Shown here one piece after another: positions 41,647 through 50,385 of a stretch of DNA of 64,000 bases. This DNA is from Oscillospiraceae bacterium (GTDB taxonomy: Bacteria; Bacillota; Clostridia; Oscillospirales; Ruminococcaceae), in assembly GCA_017521325.1 (NCBI GenBank), contig JAFXCV010000058.1, positions 1 to 64,000 on the forward strand, given 5' to 3'. Numbering within the stretch: position 1 is the stretch's first letter; each line of letters begins with the position of its first letter. The notes under the pieces were generated by a model. The model was given only the letters and a program-made list of their open reading frames with translations, did not search any database and had not been told where the DNA came from. A program made the position numbers and the translations under genes.

Positions 41647-42177
41647 TCAATTAAGCTGCGGAAACGCCAGCTGTTCCGAGAGCGCATAATTGCTGAATCG
41701 CTCATCATCCGTCACATCACGGATAATCTGCACAAAGGACGGCAGATTCACAGGGCTGTCAATGCTCGGAAGCTCGATTTCGAGCGTTGCAAGCGTATCG
41801 CTGAACGCATACACATCCAGTTCAAACACCTGCCTGCGGAACGTAAAGCAGTACCGCACCTTGCGTACGGGCTGCTTGTCGGGGTGCGCTTCGCTGAGCA
41901 ATGCATCGAACTGTTCGGGAGTAATTTTCTCCTCAAGCTCAATGCGCTCACCGAATCCCACATGCCGCTTCTTCGTCAGCGTGTAGGCATACCCCCTCTG
42001 CGGATTGCCACGCTTGCGCACACGGCGGCTCATGCCGTCCTCGTCCGTCAGGTAGATCTGCTCGATCTGCGTTGCCTCACATCCGGGAATCAATGACAGC
42101 TTTACCATATCGGGGTATGCAATCAGATATTTTCTTTCAATTTCTCTCGGCATATCGCCGTTTTTCATTTCGCTCAT
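41647..42177 (-). CDS. CYTH-domain protein
   Basis: 176 residues. MPREIERKYLIAY holds the ExExK motif of the CYTH triphosphate tunnel fold; the rest (IEQIYLTDEDGMSRRVRKRG, YTLTKKRHVGFGERIELEEKI, RKVRYCF, ELDVYAFSDTLATLEIELPS) supplies the alternating charged residues of the tunnel. Family members hydrolyse inorganic or thiamine triphosphate or make cAMP; triphosphatase is likeliest in Clostridia. Its start overlaps the thioesterase stop (ATGA), last gene of a four-gene operon. Confidence 0.92.
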   Translation of the reverse strand: MSEMKNGDMPREIERKYLIAYPDMVKLSLIPGCEATQIEQIYLTDEDGMSRRVRKRGNPQRGYAYTLTKKRHVGFGERIELEEKITPEQFDALLSEAHPDKQPVRKVRYCFTFRRQVFELDVYAFSDTLATLEIELPSIDSPVNLPSFVQIIRDVTDDERFSNYALSEQLAFPQLN

Positions 42178-42569
42178 GCCTTTCCCTTCTGGTTTGTCTT
42201 GCTCTGGAATTTCTCTGCAAACACCACAAAGCGCTTGTGCGTGCCGCTGCCGATCTCGCCTGCTTCGTCGAATGCACGGACATTCAGGGAAATCTCACGT
42301 CCATTGACAGCCGTGATTTCCGCTTCGGCTCTGACGCTCATGCCCTCGGGCGTTGCCGCAGCATGGTCGATGCAAAGCTGCGTGCCGACGGTGGTTTCTC
42401 CATCCTCCAGAAAGGGCGAAACTGCGTCGCATGCGGCTGCTTCCATCAGTGCCGCCATCATGGGCGTTGCAAATACCCGCAGAGAACCGCTGCCGACGGA
42501 AACGGCAAGCTTGTCCTCCGATGCGGTTGTTTCCGCTGTGCCTTTATAGCCAATGGTCATTTCTTTCAT
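42174..42569 (-). CDS. Hotdog-fold thioesterase (FlK-like)
   Basis: 131 residues. VFATPMMAALMEAAACDAVSPFLEDGETTVGTQLCIDHAAATPEGMSVRAEAEI matches the fluoroacetyl-CoA-thioesterase-like family, with Glu in MEAA, Thr in TTVGT and His in DHAAAT as the likely catalytic set; C-terminal GSGTHKRFVV is typical. CAGGAGG precedes the ATG at 42569; the longer frame has no support. Substrate probably a short acyl-CoA. Confidence 0.88.
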   Translation of the reverse strand: MKEMTIGYKGTAETTASEDKLAVSVGSGSLRVFATPMMAALMEAAACDAVSPFLEDGETTVGTQLCIDHAAATPEGMSVRAEAEITAVNGREISLNVRAFDEAGEIGSGTHKRFVVFAEKFQSKTNQKGKA

Positions 42570-42625
42570 GGGAATTTTCCTCCTGTGATCATTTCGGTGT
42601 AGGATGCGGCGTACCTTCGCCGTTG

Positions 42626-43216
42626 TTATTTGAGCATGCCCTCTGCCTTTGCAGCGGCGATGAGTTCCTTGGCGTATTGTCCGATGGTGTCGGAGCCTTC
42701 CGCCACTGTCGGGACGTTGCGGCATGTGACCTGTTCCTCGGTAATGCCGTGGCGCATCCATGAAACGCCGCCCTTTGCGTAATTGAGCAGCATCGGCTGC
42801 ATGCGGTCAAGGGCGTTGGCAAATTTCGATTCGGGTGTTTCCCTTGCTTCAAATTCATCCCACAACCTGCGGTATTCCGCTGCCTGCTCCTCGGGGAGCA
42901 ACGCAAACAGGCGGTCTGCGGCTTTCAGCTCACGCTCCGCCTTGTCCTCATAGCCCTTCAGATCGTAGCAATAGGTGTCGCCTGCGTCAATTTCCACGAC
43001 ATCGTGCACCAGCACCATCTTCATGACATGCAGCACATCCACAGGCTCGTTGGCATGCTCGGCAAGCAGTGCCGCCATAATTGCCAGATGAAAGCTATGC
43101 TCCGCATCGTTCTCCGCCCTGTCCTCGTGCAGCACAAGGCTGCGGCGGTAGACATTCTTGAGCTTGTCCAGCTCCAGAATGAATGCAATCTGCTGTTCAA
43201 AACGTGCGTTATTCAT
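42626..43216 (-). CDS. HD-domain phosphohydrolase (YfbR/HDDC2-like)
   Basis: 196 residues. The HD motif is spread as R..EN-D-AEHSFHLAIMA and LVHDVVEIDAGDT, the YfbR/HDDC2 5'-deoxynucleotidase pattern (His33-like, HD pair, late Asp in LDRMQP). It should dephosphorylate deoxynucleoside monophosphates. AAGGAGG precedes the ATG at 43216. Start overlaps the nagZ-like gene's end by 8 bases: same operon. Confidence 0.9.
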   Translation of the reverse strand: MNNARFEQQIAFILELDKLKNVYRRSLVLHEDRAENDAEHSFHLAIMAALLAEHANEPVDVLHVMKMVLVHDVVEIDAGDTYCYDLKGYEDKAERELKAADRLFALLPEEQAAEYRRLWDEFEARETPESKFANALDRMQPMLLNYAKGGVSWMRHGITEEQVTCRNVPTVAEGSDTIGQYAKELIAAAKAEGMLK

Positions 43217-44447
43217 TGTTTTCCGCCTCCTTACTGTATACAAGCAGTCCCTTTTCTTCCTTTTCACGCAGAATGCGTGTGACGCTCTCGTCAATGCGGC
43301 TTTCGGGAATTCTGCCGCTTCTCACGGCATCCAGAACGCCTGCCGCCGCCTCGCTCACGTTCTGCGGCATGAGAATCATATCCATGCCTGCTTCGATCGC
43401 AAGAACGGAAGCCTCGGCGGAAGTGTAGCTTCCCGAAATCGTGTTCATCACATGGGAATCGGTGATGGCAATGCCCTCAAAGCCGAGTTCGTTTCTCAGA
43501 TACTCCGTCACAATCGTATAGGAAAGGTCGGAGGGAAGGGATTTTTCATCAAACGTCATGATCTGGTGACCGACCATCACAAAATCCGCACCTGCGTCGA
43601 TGCCTGCTGAGAAGGGGATGAATTCCGCATTTTTCAGCTGTTCCGGCGTGCGGTCAATGATCACCTTGTCATCGTCATGGGAGTTGCCGTCCTCGGCACC
43701 AAGTCCTGGGAAATGCTTGAGCGTTGCGGAAACGCCCGTTTCCTGCAAGCCCTTTACAACGGAGGACACCATATTTGCAACGACCTTGGGATCACTGCTG
43801 AAAATACGGTCGCCCAGTTCGTTTCCGTCACACAGATCCACATCCGCAACGGGGGCAAAGTCCACATTAAAGCCGAGCGCCCCGATGTCCGTGCCGATCG
43901 TTTTTCCGATGCCGTATGCCTCCTGTGCATCATTTTTTGCGCCATAGTGCGCCATATCTTCAAACTCTGTCGTTCCAAGGGAGTTTGCCACACGGGCAAC
44001 CGTGCCGCCCTCCTCATCGACAGCCAGAAACAATCCGATGCCGCTGCTTCCCTTTGCGAAAGTCTGTGTTCCCGAAAGCAGGGAGCGTGTCTGCTCGACA
44101 TCCTCCAGATTCTGCGCAAAGTAGATGATGCCGCCGACGGGGTAATTCATCAGCGCACTTCTCGTGCGTTCGCCCGCAACGGTTGCACAGCCCACGCCCG
44201 TGAGCTGTTCGGGGGTGACCATAAAAAGCTGCCATACCTTTTCTTCGAGCGTCATCGAGGCAAGAATTTCCGTGCAGACGGAAGTTTCCTCCGTCTGCTG
44301 ATTGCCCTCCTGTGCCGTTCCTGCAGGAACCGTTGTCACGGGAATCGGCTGTGCGGAGTTGTCCACCGGCTTTGTGTTCTGATTGGTGCATCCGCAGAGG
44401 AGAACTGCCGATAGAAGGATGAATGATAATCGTTTCACACTTTTCAT
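43209..44447 (-). CDS. nagZ: GH3 beta-N-acetylhexosaminidase-like lipoprotein
   Basis: 412 residues. Lipoprotein signal with LLCGC, a Thr/Gln-rich linker, then a GH3 catalytic domain: MTLEEKVWQLFMVTPEQL, FLAVDEEGGTVARV, NVDFAPVADV and KHFPGLGAEDGNSHDDD, the NagZ Asp-His dyad loop. ITDSHVMNTIS carries the nucleophile Asp. In Firmicutes such surface NagZ-type enzymes remove GlcNAc from muropeptides. First gene of the operon; CAGGAG 9 bases before the start. Confidence 0.93.
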   Translation of the reverse strand: MKSVKRLSFILLSAVLLCGCTNQNTKPVDNSAQPIPVTTVPAGTAQEGNQQTEETSVCTEILASMTLEEKVWQLFMVTPEQLTGVGCATVAGERTRSALMNYPVGGIIYFAQNLEDVEQTRSLLSGTQTFAKGSSGIGLFLAVDEEGGTVARVANSLGTTEFEDMAHYGAKNDAQEAYGIGKTIGTDIGALGFNVDFAPVADVDLCDGNELGDRIFSSDPKVVANMVSSVVKGLQETGVSATLKHFPGLGAEDGNSHDDDKVIIDRTPEQLKNAEFIPFSAGIDAGADFVMVGHQIMTFDEKSLPSDLSYTIVTEYLRNELGFEGIAITDSHVMNTISGSYTSAEASVLAIEAGMDMILMPQNVSEAAAGVLDAVRSGRIPESRIDESVTRILREKEEKGLLVYSKEAENNE

Positions 44448-44464
44448 ATTGATTCTCCTGTAAT

Positions 44465-44570
44465 TTTTCATACTGCACTTCATTGTGCGGGGGAAACCCA
44501 AAGGGAAGGGAGACTCGTTCCCCCTTCCCTTTCGTTTTCCCCCACTCCCCCTTCCCGATCCCTACCCCTT
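44465..44570. repeat. Family A, copy 5
   Basis: ACTGCACTTCATTGTGCGGG, ACCCAAAGGGAAGGG ... CCCCTTCCCTTTCG, then CCCCCACTCCCCCTTCCCGA. Same order as at 8560-8665. Confidence 0.75.
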
Positions 44571-44603
44571 TGATGCGTGGAATCGGAAGTGAGCAAGAGG
44601 TTT

Positions 44604-44641
44604 ACAAGCGGCGGATTACCGCCGCTTGTGAGTTTTTGTTT
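44604..44641 (+). terminator. Hairpin with T-run, plus strand
   Basis: ACAAGCGGCGG ATTA CCGCCGCTTGT then GAGTTTTTGTTTTT. No plus-strand gene ends here, so its function is unclear. Confidence 0.5.
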
Positions 44642-44652
44642 TTACTGCACTG

Positions 44653-44702
44653 CCAAATCAGCTTTGCTCCGCTTGCTGCAAGCAAAGGAGCATTGCGGTT
44701 AG
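44653..44702 (+). repeat. Family F repeat, copy 2
   Basis: ATCAGCTTTGCTCCGCTTGC, TGCAAGCAAAGGAGCATTGC, GGTT. Matches the minus strand of 23341-23390. Confidence 0.6.
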
Positions 44703-44767
44703 TGCTGAAAAGGCATTCCCTGACAGTTCGTCTCGCCAGTGCGGGCTCCGCACGCCGCACGCCGCAC

Positions 44768-46213
44768 TTAATAAGCCTTGCCCCAGAGAACCATGTGCTG
44801 TGCGGGCTTGCCGCAGCATACGCACTTGTCGGAGAGATTCTTCTGGTTCAGCGGAATGCATCTGGAACCTGCGCCGGTCTGTGCCTTTACTTCATCCTCG
44901 CAGGCTTCCTCGCCGCACCACATTGCTTCAATAAAGCCGTCGCCCTTTTCTTCGAGCGCCTTATTGATTTCCTCAATTGTTGTGCACTGGTAGGTCTTGT
45001 TCTCACGGTTTGCGAGCGCCTTTGCGAACATGCCGTCATGCACATCCTGCAGCTTCTGTGCAACCATTGCCTCGAATTCATCCAGAGAAACAAAGGTCTT
45101 TTCACGGTTGTGACGTGTTACGATGACGCACTGATTTGCCTCGATATCCTTCGGGCCGATCTCAATACGAACCGGTACGCCCTTCATCTCGTATTCTGCA
45201 AACTTCCAGCCGGGGGAATTATCCGTATCGTCAAGCTTCACACGAATGCCTGCATTCTTCAGACGCTCCTTCAGCTCATTTGCCTTTTCAAGCACGCCTT
45301 CCTTGTGCATTGCAACCGGAACGATCACTGCCTGAATGGGTGCAACTGCCGGCGGCAGCACCAGACCGTTGTCATCGCCGTGGGTCATGATGATCGCACC
45401 GATGAGACGGGTCGTCACACCCCAGCTTGTCTGGTGCGGACGCACTCTCTTGTTCTCCTTGTCGGTGTATTCAATATCGAATGCCTTAGCAAAGCCATCG
45501 CCGAAATAGTGGGAAGTACCTGCCTGCAGTGCCTTGCCGTCGTGCATCAGTGCTTCGATGGCATAGGTGGAAACGGCACCTGCGAACTTGTCGGATTCTG
45601 TCTTTTTTCCCTGAACTACGGGCATTGCAAGGGAATCCTCGCAGAACTTCGTATAGACATTGAGCATGCGCTCGGTTTCTTCAATTGCCTCCTCTGCGGT
45701 TGCGTGGATGGTGTGACCCTCCTGCCAGAGGAATTCTCTGGAGCGCAGGAACGGACGGGTGGTCTTTTCCCATCTGACAACGGAAACCCACTGGTTGTAG
45801 AGCTTCGGCAGATCTCTGTAGGAATGTACGATATTTGCATAATGCTCACAGAACAGTGTTTCAGATGTCGGGCGCACGCAGAGCTTTTCCTCCAGTCTGT
45901 CGTGACCGCCGTGGGTTACCCATGCAACCTCAGGCGCAAAGCCCTCAACATGATCCTTTTCCTTCTGCAGCAGGCTTTCGGGGATGAACATGGGCATGTT
46001 CACATTCTCGTGACCTGTTTCCTTGAACATGCCGTCGAGGATGCGCTGGATGTTCTCCCAGATCGCATAGCCGTAGGGACGGATGACCATGCAGCCCTTA
46101 ACGCTGGTGTAGGCGATCAGCTCCGCCTTCTTGCAGATGTCGGTGTACCACTGTGCAAAATCCACATCCATGGAAGTAATGGCATCCACCATTTTCTTGT
46201 CGTTCTTAGCCAT
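44768..46213 (-). CDS. proS: Prolyl-tRNA synthetase (archaeal/eukaryotic-type, ProS3)
   Basis: Class II synthetase, 481 residues, the short type without a bacterial editing insertion. Motif 2 region [31 protein letters not shown], motif 3 [27 protein letters not shown], anticodon-binding domain and a C-terminal zinc part with [11 protein letters not shown] and CVCCGK. Start at 46213 with AAAGGAT. The upstream 86-residue gene is 25 bases away and may share its promoter. Confidence 0.96.
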   Translation of the reverse strand: MAKNDKKMVDAITSMDVDFAQWYTDICKKAELIAYTSVKGCMVIRPYGYAIWENIQRILDGMFKETGHENVNMPMFIPESLLQKEKDHVEGFAPEVAWVTHGGHDRLEEKLCVRPTSETLFCEHYANIVHSYRDLPKLYNQWVSVVRWEKTTRPFLRSREFLWQEGHTIHATAEEAIEETERMLNVYTKFCEDSLAMPVVQGKKTESDKFAGAVSTYAIEALMHDGKALQAGTSHYFGDGFAKAFDIEYTDKENKRVRPHQTSWGVTTRLIGAIIMTHGDDNGLVLPPAVAPIQAVIVPVAMHKEGVLEKANELKERLKNAGIRVKLDDTDNSPGWKFAEYEMKGVPVRIEIGPKDIEANQCVIVTRHNREKTFVSLDEFEAMVAQKLQDVHDGMFAKALANRENKTYQCTTIEEINKALEEKGDGFIEAMWCGEEACEDEVKAQTGAGSRCIPLNQKNLSDKCVCCGKPAQHMVLWGKAY

Positions 46214-46238
46214 AATTTCGTATCCTTTCGATCGAGAT

Positions 46239-46499
46239 TTATTGTTCCTCAGGAGAAGTTTCGGATTCCGTCTGTTCTTCCTGCTTTGCCGGCTTTTTCG
46301 GCGGCAGCTCGTAGATGGAACGCACGGAATAGGTTTCGTCACGGGACGGTGAATGGTTCTCACGGTATCGTGCGATCCATGCATCCACCTTTTTTGCCAT
46401 CCAGGGCGTAAGCACTGCAAGTGCAAAAATCGCCGCAAATATGCAGAGCGTCGTGAGTGCAAACTGTACGATCTGCGCAGTGCTGATGGTATCCCCCAT
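46239..46499 (-). CDS. Small single-pass membrane protein
   Basis: 86 residues: one transmembrane helix ([21 protein letters not shown]) and a charged cytoplasmic tail ending [19 protein letters not shown]. No known domain. AAGGAGG before the start and a good promoter 34 bases upstream. Co-transcribed with proS by position. Confidence 0.8.
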   Translation of the reverse strand: MGDTISTAQIVQFALTTLCIFAAIFALAVLTPWMAKKVDAWIARYRENHSPSRDETYSVRSIYELPPKKPAKQEEQTESETSPEEQ

Positions 46500-46532
46500 G
46501 ACTGATTCCTCCTTTTTGATAGTCCATCTTAT

Positions 46533-46561
46533 ATTATAGCAAATTTCAAAGCGTTTTTCAA
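46533..46561 (-). promoter_or_regulatory. Promoter of the small membrane protein/proS unit
   Basis: Minus strand TTGAAA (46556-46561), 17 bases, TATAAT (46533-46538). Confidence 0.85.
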
Positions 46562-46643
46562 GGGGTATGGGGGATTTTTTTGCATAAAAGCAAAAAGGGG
46601 GGTACAAAGCACCCTCCCTCAGTCAGAAAAACAATATCTCATA

Positions 46644-46809
46644 CTAATCCCCAAAACCCCAATAGACAATTGGGGTTTTGGGGGCGGCTGACTGCGTCAT
46701 CCGCCGATTTGAACGCTTTGCGTTCAAATCCCGTCTCATGCAATCCCCTACGCCGCCTCTGGCGGCTAAACTCGAATAGACTTTTGTCTATTCGAGTTAA
46801 GGGGATTAG
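46644..46809. repeat. Multi-hairpin element with terminal inverted repeat
   Basis: Ends CTAATCCCC (46644-46652) and GGGGATTAG (46801-46809) pair with each other. Inside: CCCCAAAACCCCAAT / ATTGGGGTTTTGGGG, GATTTGAACGCTTTGCGTTCAAATC, CCGCCTCTGGCGG and AACTCGAATAGACTTTTGTC, TATTCGAGTT. Folds as a cruciform-like set of stems. No open frame; it abuts the spoIVA stop. Confidence 0.75.
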
Positions 46810-46811
46810 CA

Positions 46812-48284
46812 TCAGAGAATAAAGCAGATCAGTCCGCTGCAGCCCTCGTTGATGACACGTTCGAGTGTTTCCTGCAGCTTCATGCGTGCCTCCACAGGCA
46901 TTTTGAACAGCTTGTTGTGCAGTCCTTCGTTTACCAGCTCGTGAAGGGATTTTCCGAAAATATTGGATTCCCAGATCTTTGTCGGATCCTCCTCAAAGCC
47001 CTGCAGCAGGTACATCACCAGCTCCTCACTCTGTTTTTCCGTTCCGACAATGGGGCTGACCGTGGTGTTGATGCCTGCCTTCATCATGTGAATCGACGGT
47101 GCGGATGCCTTCAGGCGCAGACCGTATTTGCCGCCCTGTCGGATGATTTCCGGCTCTTCCAGATGCAGCTCCTCCATCTCCGGCATGACAATGCCGTAGC
47201 CCGTAGCCTCCACTTCACGCAGGGCAGGCTCCAGTCTTGCATATGCCTTTCTGACGGCTGTCAGCTCACGCAGGAGTTCCAGAAGGCTGCCCTCGTCACG
47301 GATCTCCAGCCCCGTCGCTTCCCCGAGAATCTTGAAAAACAGGCTGCCGTCAAGCGTGACGCCGATCGTGACCGTACCCGTACCGAGGTCGATTGCTGTC
47401 GGCTCAGCGCACAGGATGTGGCGGCATTTGCAGATGGGCTTTGCAAGCGCTGCGGCATCCTGCACGGTGGACAGCCCCTGCGCCGCCTCACGGATGGCGC
47501 CGAACACCTCCTGCTTGACGTGATGTCCCTTTTCAAGCATGGAGATCCAGCCGGGCATGGCGAAATTCACCTCACGGATGGGGAATGCATACAATAAAGC
47601 AGTGAGGATTTCACGGATATCCTCCTGTGACAGCTGCGTGCAGCTCACGGGGAGTACTGTCGTGCCGTAGCTTTCCTGCAGCTGTGCGGCGAGTGTTCTT
47701 GCTTCCTCGCTGTCGGGATCCACGCAGTTGAGCAGGACGACAAAGGGCTTGCCCAGTGCCTGCAGCTCTGTGATGACCCTTGCCTCCGCCTCGGCGTATT
47801 CCTCTCTCGGAATGTCGGAAATGCTGCCGTCCGTTGTCACCACAAGTCCGATGGTGGAATGCTCCGTGATGACCTTCTGCGTGCCAAGCTCGGCTGCCAT
47901 GTTGAAGGGGATTTCCTCCTCAAACCACGGCGTCATGACCATGCGTGGCATTTCGTTTTCGATGTAGCCGAGGGCACTCGGCACGATGTAGCCCACGCAG
48001 TCGATCATCCTTGCACGGAACTGCGCACCGTCGGCAAGATGCACGGGAACGGCTTCCTCGGGGATGAATTTGGGTTCGGTCGTCATGATGGTCTTGCCTG
48101 CTGCGGACTGCGGCAGCTCATCGACGGCACGTTCCTTTTTGTAGTCGCTTTCGATATTGGGGATCACAAGCGTTTCCATAAAACGCTTGATGAGCGTGGA
48201 TTTTCCTGTGCGCACGGGCCCGACCACGCCGATGTAAATATCGCCGCCCGTCCGCCTTGCAATGTCGGTGTAGATGTCTTTCAT
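46812..48284 (-). CDS. spoIVA: Spore coat basement-layer ATPase SpoIVA
   Basis: Cytoskeletal ATPase that polymerises on the forespore surface and founds the coat. 490 residues (B. subtilis 492). N-terminal Walker A GPVRTGKST (22-30) after MKDIYTDIARRTGGDIYIGVV, then VDELPQSAAGKTIMTTEPKFIP and DCVGYIVPSALGY, all classical. The C-terminus SGLICFIL is the conserved polymerising/anchoring end. Transcription should be sigma-E dependent; no clear -10/-35 was found in front. The partner gene sipL is directly upstream. Confidence 0.98.
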   Translation of the reverse strand: MKDIYTDIARRTGGDIYIGVVGPVRTGKSTLIKRFMETLVIPNIESDYKKERAVDELPQSAAGKTIMTTEPKFIPEEAVPVHLADGAQFRARMIDCVGYIVPSALGYIENEMPRMVMTPWFEEEIPFNMAAELGTQKVITEHSTIGLVVTTDGSISDIPREEYAEAEARVITELQALGKPFVVLLNCVDPDSEEARTLAAQLQESYGTTVLPVSCTQLSQEDIREILTALLYAFPIREVNFAMPGWISMLEKGHHVKQEVFGAIREAAQGLSTVQDAAALAKPICKCRHILCAEPTAIDLGTGTVTIGVTLDGSLFFKILGEATGLEIRDEGSLLELLRELTAVRKAYARLEPALREVEATGYGIVMPEMEELHLEEPEIIRQGGKYGLRLKASAPSIHMMKAGINTTVSPIVGTEKQSEELVMYLLQGFEEDPTKIWESNIFGKSLHELVNEGLHNKLFKMPVEARMKLQETLERVINEGCSGLICFIL

Positions 48285-48325
48285 GGGTTCCTCCTGATTT
48301 GTGGTGTTGGGTGGAAAGAAATGTA

Positions 48326-48554
48326 TTTCCGCTGAAGCGGAAAGAAAAGTACTGCAATACGGCAGGGTAGGGGCGGCTCTCTATCGCAGAGCACGCCCCT
48401 CTTTCAAAAACAGTCCACCGGACTGTTTTTGAAATTCACCCCCGTGCAGAGCTCCCTACGGATGTTATAGGATTTCGCTCACTGCGGTGAGCGACAAGGG
48501 GCGCCGCCCCTTGACCCCGCAAGCCTTTTGAAAAAGGCTTGAGCGAAAACTTTT
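48326..48554 (+). repeat. Family C multi-hairpin repeat, copy 2
   Basis: Same element as at 21779-22000 with about 15-20 differences concentrated in one middle segment (TCACGTTGTAATATT versus TCCCTACGGATGTTATAGGA). Here it separates spoIVA from sipL. Confidence 0.9.
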
Positions 48555-48575
48555 AAGTTGTTCCACCATATATCG

Positions 48576-50120
48576 TCAGTTCACGATCGGGATAAGCAGC
48601 ATGCCGTCCTCTGTGAGGGAATCGCCCGTCAGGTCGTTCTCCTCCATGATGGCGGAAACACTCGTGCGGCAGCGCTTGGCGATCTCCCAGATCTCCTCCT
48701 GCACCTTGCCGAAATACAGCTTGAGTGCGTGGTTTCTCGGATGCGCCGCATCCTCCTGCACCTCAAAATCCGTCAGCACCTCGCACAGCCTGCTGCAACA
48801 GAGTGTGCCCTCCAGACGAAGATGTGTTTTCAGAGAAACCTCCGACTGCCCCGTCAGTGTGTAGGAGCAATCCTCGATCACCGCAGAAAACTGCACGCTG
48901 TCGTGCATGTGAGGCTTTACCGTCATACGGTGTTCAAAGGGTTCCTCATGCTCAAGAAGCCTTGGCATGCCGCCGCCCTCACGCACCAGAACATTGCAGC
49001 AGAGCATGCCGCCCAGCAGCAGTTCGCCGCTTTGTTCGTCCGTGCGGCTTGAAAGATTCTTCACCTCGCACCATGCGTCATACACGCACACCGGCTCGCA
49101 GTCCTCGCAGGAAAGCCTTGTGCTGACGGTCACAGGCTCGGCAAATACTTCCGGAACACCGCCCGTGTGGAGAGCAGTGGTGCTGCAAACGCTCTGATGC
49201 TCGGTGGAAAATGCATCGCAGACAAGCATCTGTGTTGCCATGCGCACCGCTGTGCAGCAGATGCGAAGCTCCGCCTCCAGACGCAGGATATGGACATTCC
49301 CCTCGGCATCCGTCACGGGCTTGATGTCGCAGGCGGCAACCGTCGTGCGCACATGGCAGTGATCGTCCTCCTGTAGATTTTCGGTTTCGAGGAGTTTGCT
49401 GTAGGGAATGCGGAAGGACATCGGCTCCAGACTGCTCTCGCCATCCTTTTCACAGGCGTAGAGCAGGCGCACTTCCAGTGTTCCCTGCGTCATAAGCTTG
49501 CCCGAAACCTGCTTGTGAGATTCCTCCAGCGTGACCGCATCACAGCGGACGACGTGAAGAACGGGGGGCTTCTGTGTTCCAAGCTCCAGATCCTCCGAAA
49601 GCACCACGTTTCCTGTGGTCTGCACTGTGCTTTCAGGGTATTCCACGGGAATCTGCCTGCACTGCACGCTTTTTTCGGGGATGTCGCAGATTGCCTCCTG
49701 CCTGCTGCAGGGCTGCATGCGGATGCGTACCGTCACAGCCCCACGCACATCCAGACGGCGGCGGCTCACGGCACGGCAGTTGACATAATCCGTCACGGGC
49801 GTAATTTCCACGCAGCAGCCCTCATCGGGAAGCTCCGTTTCCAATGTGCGGCTGAAATGCAGCGTCTGGGTTACGCACTGCAGCAGATGGCTGTCCTCAC
49901 TGCAATAGAGAATGCGGATCTGCGCACGCAGCTCGTAGGTAATCCGTCCGCCGCTGATGGTTTCGGCGGTGATGGTCGGGGTGACCATGCATCTGACAAG
50001 CTTGCAGACATCGGGATAGTAGTCCGGCAGGACATAATCCAGCTCCAGTCCCTGTTCCTGTACCGAAGTCTGTGCAGGCATGGCGGCAGTAATGACAGCC
50101 CGTTTGGTTTTCAGTTCCAT
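48576..50120 (-). CDS. sipL: SpoIVA-interacting protein SipL (SPOCS/LysM)
   Basis: 514 residues. Two or more SPOCS (DUF3794) domains: LELDYVLPDYYPDVCKLVRCMVTP, LETELPDEGCCVEITPVTDYV, ILRLEAELRICCTAVR. The C-terminal LysM domain KVQEEIWEIAKRCRTSVSAIMEENDL is the part of C. difficile SipL that binds SpoIVA. Only Clostridia-type spore formers have sipL. Start at 50120 with AGGAGG. Adjacency to spoIVA strongly supports the name. Cys-rich (over a dozen), unusual for a cytoplasmic coat protein. Confidence 0.92.
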   Translation of the reverse strand: MELKTKRAVITAAMPAQTSVQEQGLELDYVLPDYYPDVCKLVRCMVTPTITAETISGGRITYELRAQIRILYCSEDSHLLQCVTQTLHFSRTLETELPDEGCCVEITPVTDYVNCRAVSRRRLDVRGAVTVRIRMQPCSRQEAICDIPEKSVQCRQIPVEYPESTVQTTGNVVLSEDLELGTQKPPVLHVVRCDAVTLEESHKQVSGKLMTQGTLEVRLLYACEKDGESSLEPMSFRIPYSKLLETENLQEDDHCHVRTTVAACDIKPVTDAEGNVHILRLEAELRICCTAVRMATQMLVCDAFSTEHQSVCSTTALHTGGVPEVFAEPVTVSTRLSCEDCEPVCVYDAWCEVKNLSSRTDEQSGELLLGGMLCCNVLVREGGGMPRLLEHEEPFEHRMTVKPHMHDSVQFSAVIEDCSYTLTGQSEVSLKTHLRLEGTLCCSRLCEVLTDFEVQEDAAHPRNHALKLYFGKVQEEIWEIAKRCRTSVSAIMEENDLTGDSLTEDGMLLIPIVN

Positions 50121-50177
50121 AAATGACCTCCTTGCTTTGTCCGAAGCTGCCATCGGGCGGCTCCGCTGTTGGTAGAT

Positions 50178-50204
50178 TCTATGCAGGGGCAGGGAGGTTC
50201 ATGC
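50178..50204 (-). promoter_or_regulatory. Candidate sporulation-type promoter of sipL
   Basis: Minus strand CATGAACCTCCC ... TGCATAGAATC, sharing ATGAACCTCCC and TGCATA with the sequence in front of sigG. Spacing between the parts differs by two bases between the genes. Confidence 0.35.
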
Positions 50205-50322
50205 CAAAAACGATTCTTTTTCTTTCTCAGCTTATCGGCATCCCTGAATCCTGCCCCACCCCAATCTGTCATATCTCCCTCAATTTGTAATATAATTGAT
50301 ACGGAATGTCATCCTTTGTTTA

Positions 50323-50351
50323 TTGCAATGAAGCAGGTTCTGTAGTATCAT
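50323..50351 (+). promoter_or_regulatory. Promoter of the Thr/Glu-rich lipoprotein gene
   Basis: TTGCAA (50323-50328), 17 bases, TATCAT (50346-50351). Confidence 0.65.
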
Positions 50352-50385
50352 ATAGATACAGAAATCCCAAGGAGGCTAATTTTTT

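Noticed and set aside
46700-46740. tRNA-like TTCAAATCCCGTCTC text
   Set aside because: The preceding bases do not pair with the following ones as a T-stem and no acceptor, D- or anticodon arms can be built; it is part of the hairpin element.
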